A stretch of DNA of 64,000 nt from positions 62,001 through 126,000 of the forward strand of contig NZ_BDAZ01000012.1 of the NCBI RefSeq assembly GCF_001612725.1, read 5' to 3'. The notes beneath the pieces were generated by a model. It searched no databases. It had not been told where the DNA came from and worked only from the letters and a program-made list of their open reading frames with translations. Source of the stretch: Nocardia anaemiae NBRC 100462 (GTDB lineage: Bacteria > Actinomycetota > Actinomycetes > Mycobacteriales > Mycobacteriaceae). Numbering within the stretch: position 1 is the stretch's first letter; each line of letters starts with the position of its first letter. Shown piece by piece: positions 52,500 to 62,182 of this stretch. Both the position numbers and the translations under genes were made by a program.

Positions 52500-53294
52500 G
52501 TGAATTCCACCCTGGCGCGATTGCGGACTCCAGTAGAGTCGGGGTTTGGCCAGGCCGGGAACATCTTTGCGCTGCTCATCGACGTTATGCGCAAGACGTT
52601 CAAACGGCCTTTCCAGTTGCGCGAATTCATCGAGCAGTCGTGGTTCATCGCGAGTGTCTCGATCTTGCCCAGCGCACTGGTCGCCATCCCGTTCGGTGCG
52701 GTTGTCGCGCTGCAGACCGGCTCTTTGATCAAACAACTAGGCGCCGAATCATTTACCGGCGCAACCAGTGTGCTGGCTACCGTCCAGCAGGCCGCTCCCG
52801 TTGTCACCGCGTTGATCATCGCGGGCGCGGCCGGCTCGGCGGTTGCCGCCGACCTCGGCTCGCGCACCATCCGTGAGGAGATCGATGCGCTCGAGGTGCT
52901 CGGCGTCGATCCGGTGCAGAAGCTGGTGGTACCGCGCGTACTCGGCATGATGCTGGTCGCGCTGCTGCTCAACGGTCTGGTGTCGGTGGTCGGCATCGCG
53001 GGCGGCTACTTCTTCAACGTGCTGCTCCAGGGCGGAACACCGGGCGCCTACCTCGCTTCGTTCTCCGCACTGGCCCAGCTGCCGGACCTGTGGATCGGCG
53101 AGATCAAGGCCTTGGTATTCGGTCTGCTCGCAGGCGTGATCGCCGCGTACAAGGGGTTGCATCCCAAAGGGGGCCCGAAAGGAGTCGGAGACGCGGTGAA
53201 CCAATCCGTGGTTATCACCTTCATGGTTCTGTTCTTTGTGAACTTGATCCTGACACTGGTGTATTTGCAGGTCGTCCCCGCCAAGGGCGCCTGA
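52500..53294 (+). CDS. yrbEA: Mce permease YrbEA (MlaE family)
   Basis: A 264-residue membrane protein with five or six helices. The MlaE/YrbE motif is E-I-D-A-L-E-V-L-G-V-D-P near 123-134, just after A-A-D-L-G-S-R-T-I-R-E. It pairs with YrbEB to form the permease part of the Mce importer. GTG 52500 is used; it is 11 nt after the mceG stop. Confidence 0.92.
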   Translation: MNSTLARLRTPVESGFGQAGNIFALLIDVMRKTFKRPFQLREFIEQSWFIASVSILPSALVAIPFGAVVALQTGSLIKQLGAESFTGATSVLATVQQAAPVVTALIIAGAAGSAVAADLGSRTIREEIDALEVLGVDPVQKLVVPRVLGMMLVALLLNGLVSVVGIAGGYFFNVLLQGGTPGAYLASFSALAQLPDLWIGEIKALVFGLLAGVIAAYKGLHPKGGPKGVGDAVNQSVVITFMVLFFVNLILTLVYLQVVPAKGA

Positions 53295-53297
53295 CCC

Positions 53298-54164
53298 GTG
53301 GCCACCTCGTACCGTCCCCCGGCCCTGGCGAAATCCGCCCGCCGGGCCCGTGAGATCGCACGTGTGCCGGTCAACGTCATCGATCGCGCGGGCGATCAGA
53401 TGTCGTTCTATTCCAAGGCCATCGCCTGGATTCCGCGCACCGCGGTGCATTACCGCAAGGAGGTCATGCGGCTGCTTGCCGAGGTGACCTTCGGCAGTGG
53501 TGCGCTTGCCGTCATCGGCGGCACCATCGGCGTCATCGTGTTCATGTCCGGTTCGGTCGGCGTCGTCGTCGGTCTGCAGGGCTTCAAGGCCTTGGATGCG
53601 CTCGGCAGTTCGGTGCTCACCGGCTTCCTCACCGCCTATATCAATACCCGTGAGATCGCGCCGCTGGTCGCCGCGCTCGCGCTATCGGCGACGGTGGGTT
53701 GTGGTTTCACCGCCCAATTGGGCGCGATGCGGATCTCCGAGGAGATCGACGCGCTCGAGGTGATGGCGGTGCCCGGTGTGCCGTTCCTGGTCACCACCCG
53801 GGTGATCGCGGGCTTCCTCGCGGTGATCCCGCTCTACATCGTGGGCCTGCTGGGCACATTCCTGGCGTCGCGAATGATCAGCATCTGGTTCAACGGACAA
53901 TCCAGTGGTTCCTATGACCACTATTTCAGTCTGTTTCTACCGCCAGAAGACGTCTTGTATTCATTCGTGAAAGTGTTGGTCTTCGCATTCGTAATCATCA
54001 TGGTGCATTGCTATTACGGCTTCAATGCCACCGGCGGACCGGCCGGTGTGGGTGTCGCGGTGGGTCGCGCGGTGCGCGCGGCGATCGTCCTCGTGAATGT
54101 GCTCGATTTCTTCCTGAGCCTCGCGATCTGGGGCACCACCACGACAGTGCGGGTTGCCGGATGA
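53298..54164 (+). CDS. yrbEB: Mce permease YrbEB (MlaE family)
   Basis: A 288-residue partner permease: E-I-D-A-L-E-V-M-A-V-P near 148-158 and A-T-V-G-C-G-F-T-A-Q-L-G. A hydrophilic N-terminal part (about 1-45) precedes the helices. GTG 53298 is 3 nt after yrbEA's stop. Its stop overlaps a 12-codon repeat ORF (ATGA), which in turn overlaps mceA. Confidence 0.92.
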   Translation: MATSYRPPALAKSARRAREIARVPVNVIDRAGDQMSFYSKAIAWIPRTAVHYRKEVMRLLAEVTFGSGALAVIGGTIGVIVFMSGSVGVVVGLQGFKALDALGSSVLTGFLTAYINTREIAPLVAALALSATVGCGFTAQLGAMRISEEIDALEVMAVPGVPFLVTTRVIAGFLAVIPLYIVGLLGTFLASRMISIWFNGQSSGSYDHYFSLFLPPEDVLYSFVKVLVFAFVIIMVHCYYGFNATGGPAGVGVAVGRAVRAAIVLVNVLDFFLSLAIWGTTTTVRVAG

Positions 54165-54199
54165 GCGAAATGCGAAGCGGCAGTGAGGTGCCGTCATGA
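54161..54199 (+). repeat. short relay ORF between yrbEB and mceA
   Basis: ATG 54161 overlaps the yrbEB stop (ATGA) and opens 12 codons, M-S-E-M-R-S-G-S-E-V-P-S, whose TGA overlaps the mceA ATG 54196. It ends GAGGTG (54185-54190), five bases, ATG, the spacing found in the secE and menD copies. It resembles a shortened dispersed repeat, lacking the middle. Confidence 0.55.
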
Positions 54200-55548
54200 G
54201 TAATAGCGTGCAGATGTGGCGCGCGACGGAGAAATTGCGTGTCCGGCTGCTCGGTGTCGCATTCTTCGTGGTCTGCGCACTATTTCTGGTCACGACGGTC
54301 GCGATCTACAACAAGGCGTTCGTCGACACCGTCCGGGTTGAATTGATCACCGACAGCGTGGGAAATGCGTTGACCCGCAATGCCGATGTGAAGGTGCGCG
54401 GCGTCAATGTCGGTGAGGTCAGATCCAGCCGGTCCGAGAGCGGCAAGGTGACCCTCGACCTCGCGATCGATCCCGGCAAGGCCGAGCAGATTCCGGTCAA
54501 CGCGACGGCCCGGCTGCTGCCGAAGACGCTGTTCGGTGAGCGGTATGTGGATCTGGTCATCCCGGACGAGCCGAGTAAGCAGCATCTGACCGAGGGTGTA
54601 ACCCTGCATCAGGACACCAGCGGCAATGCCATCGAGATCAGCAAGCTGCTCGACGATGTGCTGCCGCTGCTGCAGGCGATTCCGCCGCAGGATCTCGCAT
54701 CGACGCTCGGTGCACTGTCCCAGGCATTGTCGGGTCAGGGTCTGGCGCTCGGTGAGTCGGTGGAGCAGTTGGATCACATCTTCCGCGAGGTCAACGGGGT
54801 CATGCCGGATCTGAAGCAGGATCTGGTGAGCTTCGCCGATGTGGCCGCCACCTACTCCGACGCGCTGCCGCAGTTGGTCGACGCATTCAACAACCTGCGC
54901 ACCACCAACGCGACCATCGTGCAGCGTCGCCCGCAGATCGACACCCTGCTGGCCACGCTGAACCCGACCGCGGCCACCACCGCGGACTTCCTGATCGCCA
55001 ACCGCGACAACATCATTGATGTGGCCGCCGATTCACGTCCCGCGCTGGAACAGCTGGCGACCTACTCGCCGAACTACGCCTGCGCACTGGCGAACTTCGC
55101 CAAGATGAAGCCGCGCATCGACCAGATCATGGGCATGGGCACCTCACGTCCCGGTTCGCGAGTCAGCATCGAGCTGACCAATACCCGCGGCAAGTACCTG
55201 CCCAACCAGGACGAGCCGCGATGGCTGGACACCCGCGGACCTTGGTGCGTGCCGGAATACCCGACGTTCACCGATCCGGGCCAGTACACCGGCGGACCGA
55301 ACAATGACGGTTCCTATGCGGTGCCGAGCCGCAATCCGGGTGACCAGGACAGCGGAAAGCTGTCGGCGCCGCAGTTCGGCATGTACCCGGCCGCGAATGT
55401 GCCGACCACCGCCGGTTCACCGGCCGAGCAGCAGACGCTCGGCACGATCTACGGTGCGGCGAACGGTGTTTCGCCCGACCAGGTGCCCAGCTGGGTCACC
55501 CGGATCGGTGCACCCGCATTCCGTGGCAGCGAGGTGAGCGTGCGATGA
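54196..55548 (+). CDS. MCE family protein, first of six (MceA position)
   Basis: A 450-residue substrate-binding component. One N-terminal helix (about 18-38), the MCE domain (about 40-125: V-R-V-E-L-I-T-D-S-V-G-N-A, G-V-N-V-G-E-V, L-F-G-E-R-Y-V-D-L), a long helical region, and a Pro/Gly-rich C-terminal tail. Six such proteins form a hexamer tunnel for lipid. ATG 54196 overlaps the relay ORF stop, and its own stop overlaps mceB (ATGA). Confidence 0.92.
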   Translation: MSNSVQMWRATEKLRVRLLGVAFFVVCALFLVTTVAIYNKAFVDTVRVELITDSVGNALTRNADVKVRGVNVGEVRSSRSESGKVTLDLAIDPGKAEQIPVNATARLLPKTLFGERYVDLVIPDEPSKQHLTEGVTLHQDTSGNAIEISKLLDDVLPLLQAIPPQDLASTLGALSQALSGQGLALGESVEQLDHIFREVNGVMPDLKQDLVSFADVAATYSDALPQLVDAFNNLRTTNATIVQRRPQIDTLLATLNPTAATTADFLIANRDNIIDVAADSRPALEQLATYSPNYACALANFAKMKPRIDQIMGMGTSRPGSRVSIELTNTRGKYLPNQDEPRWLDTRGPWCVPEYPTFTDPGQYTGGPNNDGSYAVPSRNPGDQDSGKLSAPQFGMYPAANVPTTAGSPAEQQTLGTIYGAANGVSPDQVPSWVTRIGAPAFRGSEVSVR

Positions 55549-56624
55549 AGGATACGATGCGCGGCCTCGGCGGGCCGCTGACCAAGCTCATCATCTTCGT
55601 CATCGTCACGCTGTTGGCGACGACGATCCTCGGGCTCTCGATCGCCAACTACACCGGTGGGGGCACGGCGTTCAAGGCGCGCTTCACCGATGTCACCTCG
55701 CTCAATCCCGGTGACGAGGTGCGCATCGCCGGTGTCCGGGTCGGCAAGGTGACCAGCGTCTCGATCGTGGACAAGCGCCAGGCCGAGGTCGGATTCGAAT
55801 TGACCGACCGCGATTGGCTGCCCGCCTCCACGACGGCGACCATCAAGTACCGAAACCTGGTCGGCCAGCGCTATATCGCGCTCGAGCAGGGCACGGGGGA
55901 GCAGGGCCGCAAGCTCAACAAGGGCGCGACCATCGGGCTCGAGCACACCAGGCCAGCGTTGAACCTAACCACACTGTTCAACGGCTTCCGTCCGCTGTTC
56001 CAGACGCTGACCGCCGATGATGTGAACAAGCTGTCCTACGAGATCATCCAGGTCTTCCAGGGCGAGCAGGGCACCATCCACGATCTGGTGGCGACCACCG
56101 CGAATCTGACGAACAAGATCGCCGACAAGGATGCGGTCATCGGTGATCTGGTGAAGAACCTGACGGCGGTACTCAATGCCGTCAATGAGCGTGAGGGCCA
56201 GTTCGACCAGCTGATCGTCAATACCGAGGCGCTGGTCAGCGGACTTGCCGCAGAACGCGACACCATCGGCAGCTCGGTTACCTCGCTCGGCAATCTGGCC
56301 TCGGCCACGGCGGATCTGCTGGTGCCGACCCGCCCGACGCTGCAGGGTTCGATCGCCGGGCTCAGCCAGCTCACCGGCACCATCGACGAGCGCAAGGACG
56401 AAGTGAATACGGCGCTGACGAATCTGCCGATCAAGATGGAAAAGCTCGGCCGCGCCGGCAGTTACGGCTCCTGGTTCCAGTTCTATCTGTGCGGTATCGA
56501 CATCGTGGTCGGACCCGGCGCGGTGGATGCGCCGCAGCTCAACCTCCCGGCCGGGCTGCCGACGGTCAACCAGCCGCTCTACACCAATGCCGCGCCGCGC
56601 TGCCAGGGGAAGGGTGGTCACTGA
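55545..56624 (+). CDS. MCE family protein, second (MceB position)
   Basis: A 359-residue component with N-terminal helix (about 10-32), MCE domain (about 38-120: G-D-E-V-R-I-A-G-V-R-V-G-K-V, L-V-G-Q-R-Y-I-A-L-E) and a coiled-coil-like helical part. Its C terminus has two cysteines (L-C-G-I-D and A-A-P-R-C) seen in many MceB proteins. It overlaps mceA (ATGA) and mceC (TGATG). Confidence 0.92.
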   Translation: MKDTMRGLGGPLTKLIIFVIVTLLATTILGLSIANYTGGGTAFKARFTDVTSLNPGDEVRIAGVRVGKVTSVSIVDKRQAEVGFELTDRDWLPASTTATIKYRNLVGQRYIALEQGTGEQGRKLNKGATIGLEHTRPALNLTTLFNGFRPLFQTLTADDVNKLSYEIIQVFQGEQGTIHDLVATTANLTNKIADKDAVIGDLVKNLTAVLNAVNEREGQFDQLIVNTEALVSGLAAERDTIGSSVTSLGNLASATADLLVPTRPTLQGSIAGLSQLTGTIDERKDEVNTALTNLPIKMEKLGRAGSYGSWFQFYLCGIDIVVGPGAVDAPQLNLPAGLPTVNQPLYTNAAPRCQGKGGH

Positions 56625-57634
56625 TGGACGACCGGATCCTGCTCGGCAAGCGCAGCCCCGCGTTCATGGGTGTGCTCGGCGTCGCGATGGTGCTGCTCGT
56701 GACGGTCTCCGCGTTCTTCCTGGACCGGTTGCCGATCATCGGCGCTGGCACCAAGTACACCGCGCAGTTCTCGGAGGCCGCGGGCCTCAAGAAGGGCAAT
56801 GAGGTTCGCATCGCGGGTGTGAAGGTCGGTTCGGTATCCGATGTTCGGCTCGACGGCAACAAGGTGCTCGTCGACTTCCGCACCCAGGACGCCTGGATCG
56901 GTAACGAGACCACCGCCTCCATCCAGATCAAGACCGTGCTGGGACAGAAATATCTGGCGCTGGATCCGAAGGGTTCCGACCCTGCCGATCCGAGCAAGGT
57001 GATTCCGTTGTCGCGCACGGTATCCCCGTACGACGTGGTGGACGCGTTCAGCGATGCGGCCAAGCAAATCGATCAGATCGACACCGCGCAGCTGGCCACC
57101 AGCATGCGGGTGCTCTCGGAGGCGTTCGAGACCACACCGCCGGAGATCCGCAATTCCATCGACGGTGTCGCCCGGCTCTCGGAAACCCTCGGCAAGCGCG
57201 ATGAGGAGCTGAAGAAGCTGTTCGCGGCGACCAGGCAGACCACCGGTGTGCTCGCCGACCGCAATCAGCAGTTCGAGCGCCTGCTGGCCAACGGCGGACA
57301 GTTGTTGGCCGAGTTGAACATTCGTCAGCAGTCCATCGCGCAGCTGCTCACCGGAGCCAAGACGGTGTCGGCGGAGCTGAGCGCGCTGGTCGCCGATAAC
57401 GAAAAGCAGATGGGTACGGCATTGACCAACCTCGAGGCCTCCATCGATCTGCTGAACGAGAACCAGCAGAACATTTCCAAGACGCTGGAACTCGCGGCGC
57501 CGTTCTACGGCCTCTACGCCAATGTGCTCGGTACCGGTCGCTGGTTCGACGCGGTGATCGTGAACCTGCTGCCGCCTGGTCTGCCGGAGATTCCGGGCGA
57601 CCGTCCGCCGGTGCGCACCATGGGAGGTAACTGA
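56624..57634 (+). CDS. MCE family protein, third (MceC position)
   Basis: A 336-residue component. ATG 56624 overlaps the previous stop; the longer frame upstream lies in mceB. N-terminal helix about 15-33, MCE domain about 38-115 (G-N-E-V-R-I-A-G-V-K-V-G-S-V, V-L-G-Q-K-Y-L-A-L), helical region rich in Gln/Leu/Ala, and a short Pro-rich end. mceD starts 2 nt downstream. Confidence 0.92.
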   Translation: MDDRILLGKRSPAFMGVLGVAMVLLVTVSAFFLDRLPIIGAGTKYTAQFSEAAGLKKGNEVRIAGVKVGSVSDVRLDGNKVLVDFRTQDAWIGNETTASIQIKTVLGQKYLALDPKGSDPADPSKVIPLSRTVSPYDVVDAFSDAAKQIDQIDTAQLATSMRVLSEAFETTPPEIRNSIDGVARLSETLGKRDEELKKLFAATRQTTGVLADRNQQFERLLANGGQLLAELNIRQQSIAQLLTGAKTVSAELSALVADNEKQMGTALTNLEASIDLLNENQQNISKTLELAAPFYGLYANVLGTGRWFDAVIVNLLPPGLPEIPGDRPPVRTMGGN

Positions 57635-57635
57635 C

Positions 57636-58910
57636 ATGGGGGTGAACTGGCCTCGTAAGGAGCCGCTCACCGCGATACGCACCTCGCGTCGCGGCACCAA
57701 GGCGACCATCGCGATCGGCGTGATCGCGGCGCTGGTCCTGGCGGGTGCCCTCTGGTGGCTGTTCGACCGGATGACCACGACGAAGATCACCGCGTACTTC
57801 GACCGTTCCGTCGGCATCTACGAGGGTTCGGATGTGCGCATCCTCGGCGTGCCGGTGGGCAAGGTGGATTCCGTCGAACCGCAGGGCGAGCAGGTCAAGG
57901 TGGTGATGAGCGTCGACCGCGGCTTCGACGTGCCCGCCGAGGCCAAGGCCGCGCAGATCACGCCGTCGATCGTGTCCGACCGCTACATCCAGCTGACCCC
58001 GGCCTACACCGGTGGACCGAAAATGGCACGCAACGCGACCATTCCGCGCGATCGCACGGTCACCCCGGTCGAGGTGGATCAGCTGTACAAGAGCATCACC
58101 GAACTCTCGGATGCGTTGGGCCCCAACGGCGCCAACGCCCAGGGCTCGGTGAACCAGCTGGTGCGCACCTCGGCCGCGAATCTGACGGGCAACGGAGAGG
58201 CCCTTGCCAACAGCATCACTCAGCTCTCGCGTGCGGCGCGGTACCTGGGTGATGCCCGCGGCGATATCTTCGACACCGTCAAGAATTTGCAGACCTTCGT
58301 CACCATGCTGGCCCAGAACGACCAGCAGGTGCGGCAATTCAATGCCCAGCTCGCGGATCTGTCGACCTTCCTCGCGGGGGAGCGTCAGGATCTCGGTGCG
58401 GCGCTGAACCTGCTTTCGGTCGCGCTCGGCGATGTCGCCCGATTCATCGATGAGAACCGGGACCTGGTCCAGCGCAATGCCCAGGGCCTGACCACGCTCA
58501 CCGCGACGCTGGCCAAGCAGCGCGACGATCTGGCCGCGGCACTGCCGGTCCTGCCGCTGGCGCTGAGCAACCTGATCAATATCCACAATGCCGAGTCCGG
58601 CACCCTCGATATGCGGGCCAACTTCACCGATCTGCAGGATCCGTTCGGCGCGGTGTGCAAGATGCTGGATCTGAGCAAATTGATGCCGGGCGATCCGAAG
58701 TTCGAGGCCCTCGGCAAGCAGATGCGCCCGATTCTGGACCACTGCAAGGAAATCACCGACCAGATCACCGCCGGTGTCAAGACGCCGACGCTGAACCTGC
58801 CGTTCGGCATCCTCAGCAATGACAACCAGCAGCGTGACCCGGTACCGGGCACGGTTCCCGGCACCCCGTCCGATCAACTTCCGCCCTCGCAGGGAGGTGG
58901 CCAGCGATGA
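57636..58910 (+). CDS. MCE family protein, fourth (MceD position)
   Basis: A 424-residue component with N-terminal helix (about 27-45), MCE domain about 50-130 (G-S-D-V-R-I-L-G-V-P-V-G-K-V, S-D-R-Y-I-Q-L), a long helical part, and a Pro/Gly/Gln-rich tail (P-G-T-V-P-G-T-P). Its stop overlaps the mceE ATG (ATGA). GGGAGGTAACTGAC precedes the start. Confidence 0.92.
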   Translation: MGVNWPRKEPLTAIRTSRRGTKATIAIGVIAALVLAGALWWLFDRMTTTKITAYFDRSVGIYEGSDVRILGVPVGKVDSVEPQGEQVKVVMSVDRGFDVPAEAKAAQITPSIVSDRYIQLTPAYTGGPKMARNATIPRDRTVTPVEVDQLYKSITELSDALGPNGANAQGSVNQLVRTSAANLTGNGEALANSITQLSRAARYLGDARGDIFDTVKNLQTFVTMLAQNDQQVRQFNAQLADLSTFLAGERQDLGAALNLLSVALGDVARFIDENRDLVQRNAQGLTTLTATLAKQRDDLAAALPVLPLALSNLINIHNAESGTLDMRANFTDLQDPFGAVCKMLDLSKLMPGDPKFEALGKQMRPILDHCKEITDQITAGVKTPTLNLPFGILSNDNQQRDPVPGTVPGTPSDQLPPSQGGGQR

Positions 58911-60187
58911 ACACGCGAATCCGTTCCGCGGCACGTACTCTCCGCGCTGCGACTGCTCGCCGGTCGCTCGAAATGGTCAGCGCCGTGCTGGTGGTCGGCA
59001 TGAGCACGGTCCTGGTGGCGTCGTGCTCGTCCGAGGGTATCTACGCGGTGCCGCTGCCCGGTGGCGCCGATGTCGGCGACCATCCGATGACCATTGATAT
59101 CCGGTTCGACGATGTGCTCGATCTGGTGCCACAGTCGGCGATCAAGGTCGAGGGCGTTGCGGTCGGGCGTGTCGAGAAGATCGCCCTGGCACCGGATGGC
59201 TGGACCGCCAGTGTGCGCGCGCTGGTGAACTCCTCGGTCGACCTGCCCGCCAATGCGCGGGCCGAGGTGCGGCAGTCGAATCTGCTCGGCGAGAAGTTCA
59301 TCGAACTGTCCAAGCCCGCCGAGGAACCGGACAGCAAAAAGCTCGCCAACGGTTCGGTCATACCGGCTGATCACACCCGGCACGCGACCGAGGTCGAGCA
59401 GGTGCTCGGTGCGCTGTCATTGCTGCTCAACGGTGGTGGCGTCGCGCAGTTGCAGCCGATCGTCACGGAGCTGAACAAGACCCTCGGCGGACGCGAGCAG
59501 CGGGTGCGTTCGCTGCTGGATCAGGCCAATACCCTGATCGGCGGGCTGAACGAGCAGGTCGACGACATCACCAAGGCCATCGACGGACTGGCCACGTTGA
59601 GCAATCGGGTGAGTACCCAGACCGATCAGATCAGCCACATCATCGATGAGCTGCCGCGGGGCATCAAGATTCTGGACGAGCAACGGCCGCAACTGATTTC
59701 GCTTCTGGCGCAGTTGGATCGGGTGGGCCAGGCCGGTTTCGACGTGTTGAACCACTCGAAGGACGATCTGATCAAGGATCTGACCTCGCTGCGTCCGACC
59801 CTGCAGGAACTCGGCAAGGCCGCACCGGATCTGGTGACCGCGCTGCCGCTGGTGCCGACCTATCCGTTCCCGGACTCGACACTGGAGGGCACCTTCGGTG
59901 GTCAGGTGAACACCTGGCTCTCGGTGGATCAGCAGATCGGTGTGACGCTGAGCAATCTCGGTGTCGGCAAGGGTGATCCGGTCTACATCCCGCCGCCCTA
60001 CGGCCCCGAGGTGCCGGTGAACCCGACCAACCCGTACTACGGCGGCAATGGTCCTCGCCCGGGTTGGCCGACGGTGTCGCTGCTGCCGCTGCCGCCCAAT
60101 ATTCCTCGCTTCCCGGCCGGCCTGCCGCAGCTGCCGACCGATCCGCTCGGGGCGATTCTCGACCAGATCGGAGGTGGTCAGCGATGA
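58907..60187 (+). CDS. MCE family lipoprotein, fifth (MceE/LprN position)
   Basis: A 426-residue component anchored as a lipoprotein: lipobox V-A-S-C near residue 40, preceded by a twin-arginine-poor signal (R-R-S-L-E-M-V-S-A-V-L-V). MCE domain about 62-145 (A-I-K-V-E-G-V-A-V-G-R-V, L-L-G-E-K-F-I-E-L), and a Pro/Tyr-rich tail (P-P-P-Y-G-P-E-V-P). The fifth position of mce operons is usually a lipoprotein, as here. The stop overlaps mceF (ATGA). Confidence 0.92.
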   Translation: MNTRIRSAARTLRAATARRSLEMVSAVLVVGMSTVLVASCSSEGIYAVPLPGGADVGDHPMTIDIRFDDVLDLVPQSAIKVEGVAVGRVEKIALAPDGWTASVRALVNSSVDLPANARAEVRQSNLLGEKFIELSKPAEEPDSKKLANGSVIPADHTRHATEVEQVLGALSLLLNGGGVAQLQPIVTELNKTLGGREQRVRSLLDQANTLIGGLNEQVDDITKAIDGLATLSNRVSTQTDQISHIIDELPRGIKILDEQRPQLISLLAQLDRVGQAGFDVLNHSKDDLIKDLTSLRPTLQELGKAAPDLVTALPLVPTYPFPDSTLEGTFGGQVNTWLSVDQQIGVTLSNLGVGKGDPVYIPPPYGPEVPVNPTNPYYGGNGPRPGWPTVSLLPLPPNIPRFPAGLPQLPTDPLGAILDQIGGGQR

Positions 60188-61425
60188 CCCGTCTGGTGCG
60201 CTACCAGCTGATCGCGTTCGCCCTGATCGCGGTGCTCGGCGTGGTTTACGTCGGTGCCAAATACGTCCGGCTCGAGCACATGCTCGGCATCGGCGAATAC
60301 AAGGTGAAGGTCGACGCCAAACAGACCGGCGGCATCTACAAGGGCGCCGAGGTTACCTATCGCGGCGTTCCGGTCGGCCGGGTGGGCAGTCTCGAACTGA
60401 CCGATTCGGGTGTGGCGATCGATCTGGTGCTCGATTCGAGTGCGCCGAAGGTTCCGGACTCGGCCAAGGCGGTGATCGCCAACCGCTCGGCCATCGGTGA
60501 GCAGTACGTCGATCTCCAGCCCGATGCCGACCACGGTCCGTATCTACGTGACGGCTCGGTGATCGCCACGGCGACCTTACCGATTTCGGTCGAGCAGTTG
60601 GTGACGAGCGTGGACACCTTCACCCGCTCGGTCGATCTGACCGCACTCAACACCACCGTTACCGAACTCGGCAAGGCATTCGACGGCAAGGGCGACGACC
60701 TCAAGGTCTTCATCGATTCTTTGAACAAATTCACCGCGACGTTCAACGACACCCTGCCGCAGACGATCCAGCTGATCCGGGACGGCCGGATCGCACTGGG
60801 CACCCAGGCCGAGCAGTCGGGCTACATCCGACAGTTCAGCCAGGGCCTCGACGAACTCACCGCTCAACTGCGTTCGAGCGATCCGGATATCCGGCGGCTG
60901 ATCGGCACCGGCACCGATGCCGGTGAGCAGATCACCGCGCTGCTGAACGAGAGTGGCGGTGCGCTCACCGAGGATCTGACCAACCTGCGTCAGGTGCTGC
61001 TGTCCATCTCGCCGAAGTTCTACGCGCTGCGCCCGCTGCTGCAGATGCTGCCGCAGCTGTCCATCGGCGCGTCGTCCACCGCGCCCGGCGACGGCACCAG
61101 CCATTTCGGTCTGGTGCTGGAGACGAACAATCCGCCCGCCTGCACCCAGGGTTACGAGGGCACCAAGGCAATCCTCGACCAGATGAAGCGGGAGAACCCG
61201 GACTTCGACGACACCCGCGACGAATTCCCGTTCAACAAGGACGCGAAATGCACTGTGCCGTTCGGCAATCCGACCGCGGTGCGCGGCGGGCTGCGTGCCG
61301 ACCTGGCGGATCCGAGCATCGCGCAGCCCTGGGATTCCAACCCCAAGACCGATCCCGAGAAGCTGAATCTGAACCCGATCGCCGTGCAGATGGCCACCCT
61401 GCTGGGGGTCACGCCCAAGCGGTGA
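60184..61425 (+). CDS. MCE family protein, sixth (MceF position)
   Basis: A 413-residue component. N-terminal helix about 8-26, MCE domain about 38-118 (G-A-E-V-T-Y-R-G-V-P-V-G-R-V, I-G-E-Q-Y-V-D-L), a long helical part and a Cys-bearing tail (A-C-T-Q-G-Y-E-G and A-K-C-T-V-P). ATG 60184 overlaps the previous stop; the upstream frame lies in mceE. It completes the hexamer set. Confidence 0.92.
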   Translation: MTRLVRYQLIAFALIAVLGVVYVGAKYVRLEHMLGIGEYKVKVDAKQTGGIYKGAEVTYRGVPVGRVGSLELTDSGVAIDLVLDSSAPKVPDSAKAVIANRSAIGEQYVDLQPDADHGPYLRDGSVIATATLPISVEQLVTSVDTFTRSVDLTALNTTVTELGKAFDGKGDDLKVFIDSLNKFTATFNDTLPQTIQLIRDGRIALGTQAEQSGYIRQFSQGLDELTAQLRSSDPDIRRLIGTGTDAGEQITALLNESGGALTEDLTNLRQVLLSISPKFYALRPLLQMLPQLSIGASSTAPGDGTSHFGLVLETNNPPACTQGYEGTKAILDQMKRENPDFDDTRDEFPFNKDAKCTVPFGNPTAVRGGLRADLADPSIAQPWDSNPKTDPEKLNLNPIAVQMATLLGVTPKR

Positions 61426-61475
61426 GCAGGACCTATGCTGCTACCCCGCAGTAATAACAGTTAGGGTGTCTCGCT

Positions 61476-62171
61476 GTGAGCATCGACATGTCCAAGGAAA
61501 CGTCGGCGGTGTCCGGCTCCGATTCCACGGAAGCTGATGCCGCAGCGCATGACGCGACGGCATCGGATCCCGTGCGCCCCACGGTCGCGGCCGCGGACGC
61601 GCCACGCGGACGACTCGCGGTCACCATGGTCGCGGCCGCCGCGCTGGTCGTCGCGTTGATCGCCGCGGTCTGGTTCGGCACCGGCTGGGTGCGCGCGGCG
61701 TTCTTCACCGACGGTCCGCGCGTCGAGGCCCGCGATACCGCGCTCGCCGATGCCAGGCAGGCCGCGATCAATCTGATGTCGCTGGATCCCAATGATGTCG
61801 ACGGTTCGATCAAGCTGATCCAGTCGTCGATGACCGGATCGCTGCTCGATGATGCCACCAAGACTCAGGATCAGTTCCGTGACCAGGCCAAACAGGCCAA
61901 GACCAGGTTGGAATCCAAGGTCATCGGCTCCTCGCTGACCGCGCTGAACTCCGAGCGCGACCACGCCTCCGCGCTCATCGTGCTGCAGACCACCAGGACC
62001 GCGCCAGACGTCGCGCCGTACTCCTACCGTCAGACCTGGGCCCTTGATCTGGTCAAGCAGGGCGAGGTGTGGAAGGCCGAGAAGGCGAGTCCCTTGAGTC
62101 AGCCGATCCCCCTGAATCAGCCGACTGCCGCACAGCCCGGTGCCACGCCCGCGCCCAAGCCCGGATCGTAG
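61476..62171 (+). CDS. Mce-associated membrane protein
   Basis: A 231-residue protein: an Ala/Asp/Pro-rich cytoplasmic N terminus (about 1-45), one helix (48-68), and a SnoaL/VirB8-like extracytoplasmic domain (A-R-D-T-A-L-A-D-A-R-Q-A-A-I-N-L then later strands, T-W-A-L-D-L-V-K). These proteins stabilise Mce complexes in mycobacteria (Mas/Mam type). GTG 61476 is used. The Pro-rich tail ends the chain. Confidence 0.82.
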   Translation: MSIDMSKETSAVSGSDSTEADAAAHDATASDPVRPTVAAADAPRGRLAVTMVAAAALVVALIAAVWFGTGWVRAAFFTDGPRVEARDTALADARQAAINLMSLDPNDVDGSIKLIQSSMTGSLLDDATKTQDQFRDQAKQAKTRLESKVIGSSLTALNSERDHASALIVLQTTRTAPDVAPYSYRQTWALDLVKQGEVWKAEKASPLSQPIPLNQPTAAQPGATPAPKPGS

Positions 62172-62182
62172 GAGAACCCGTT

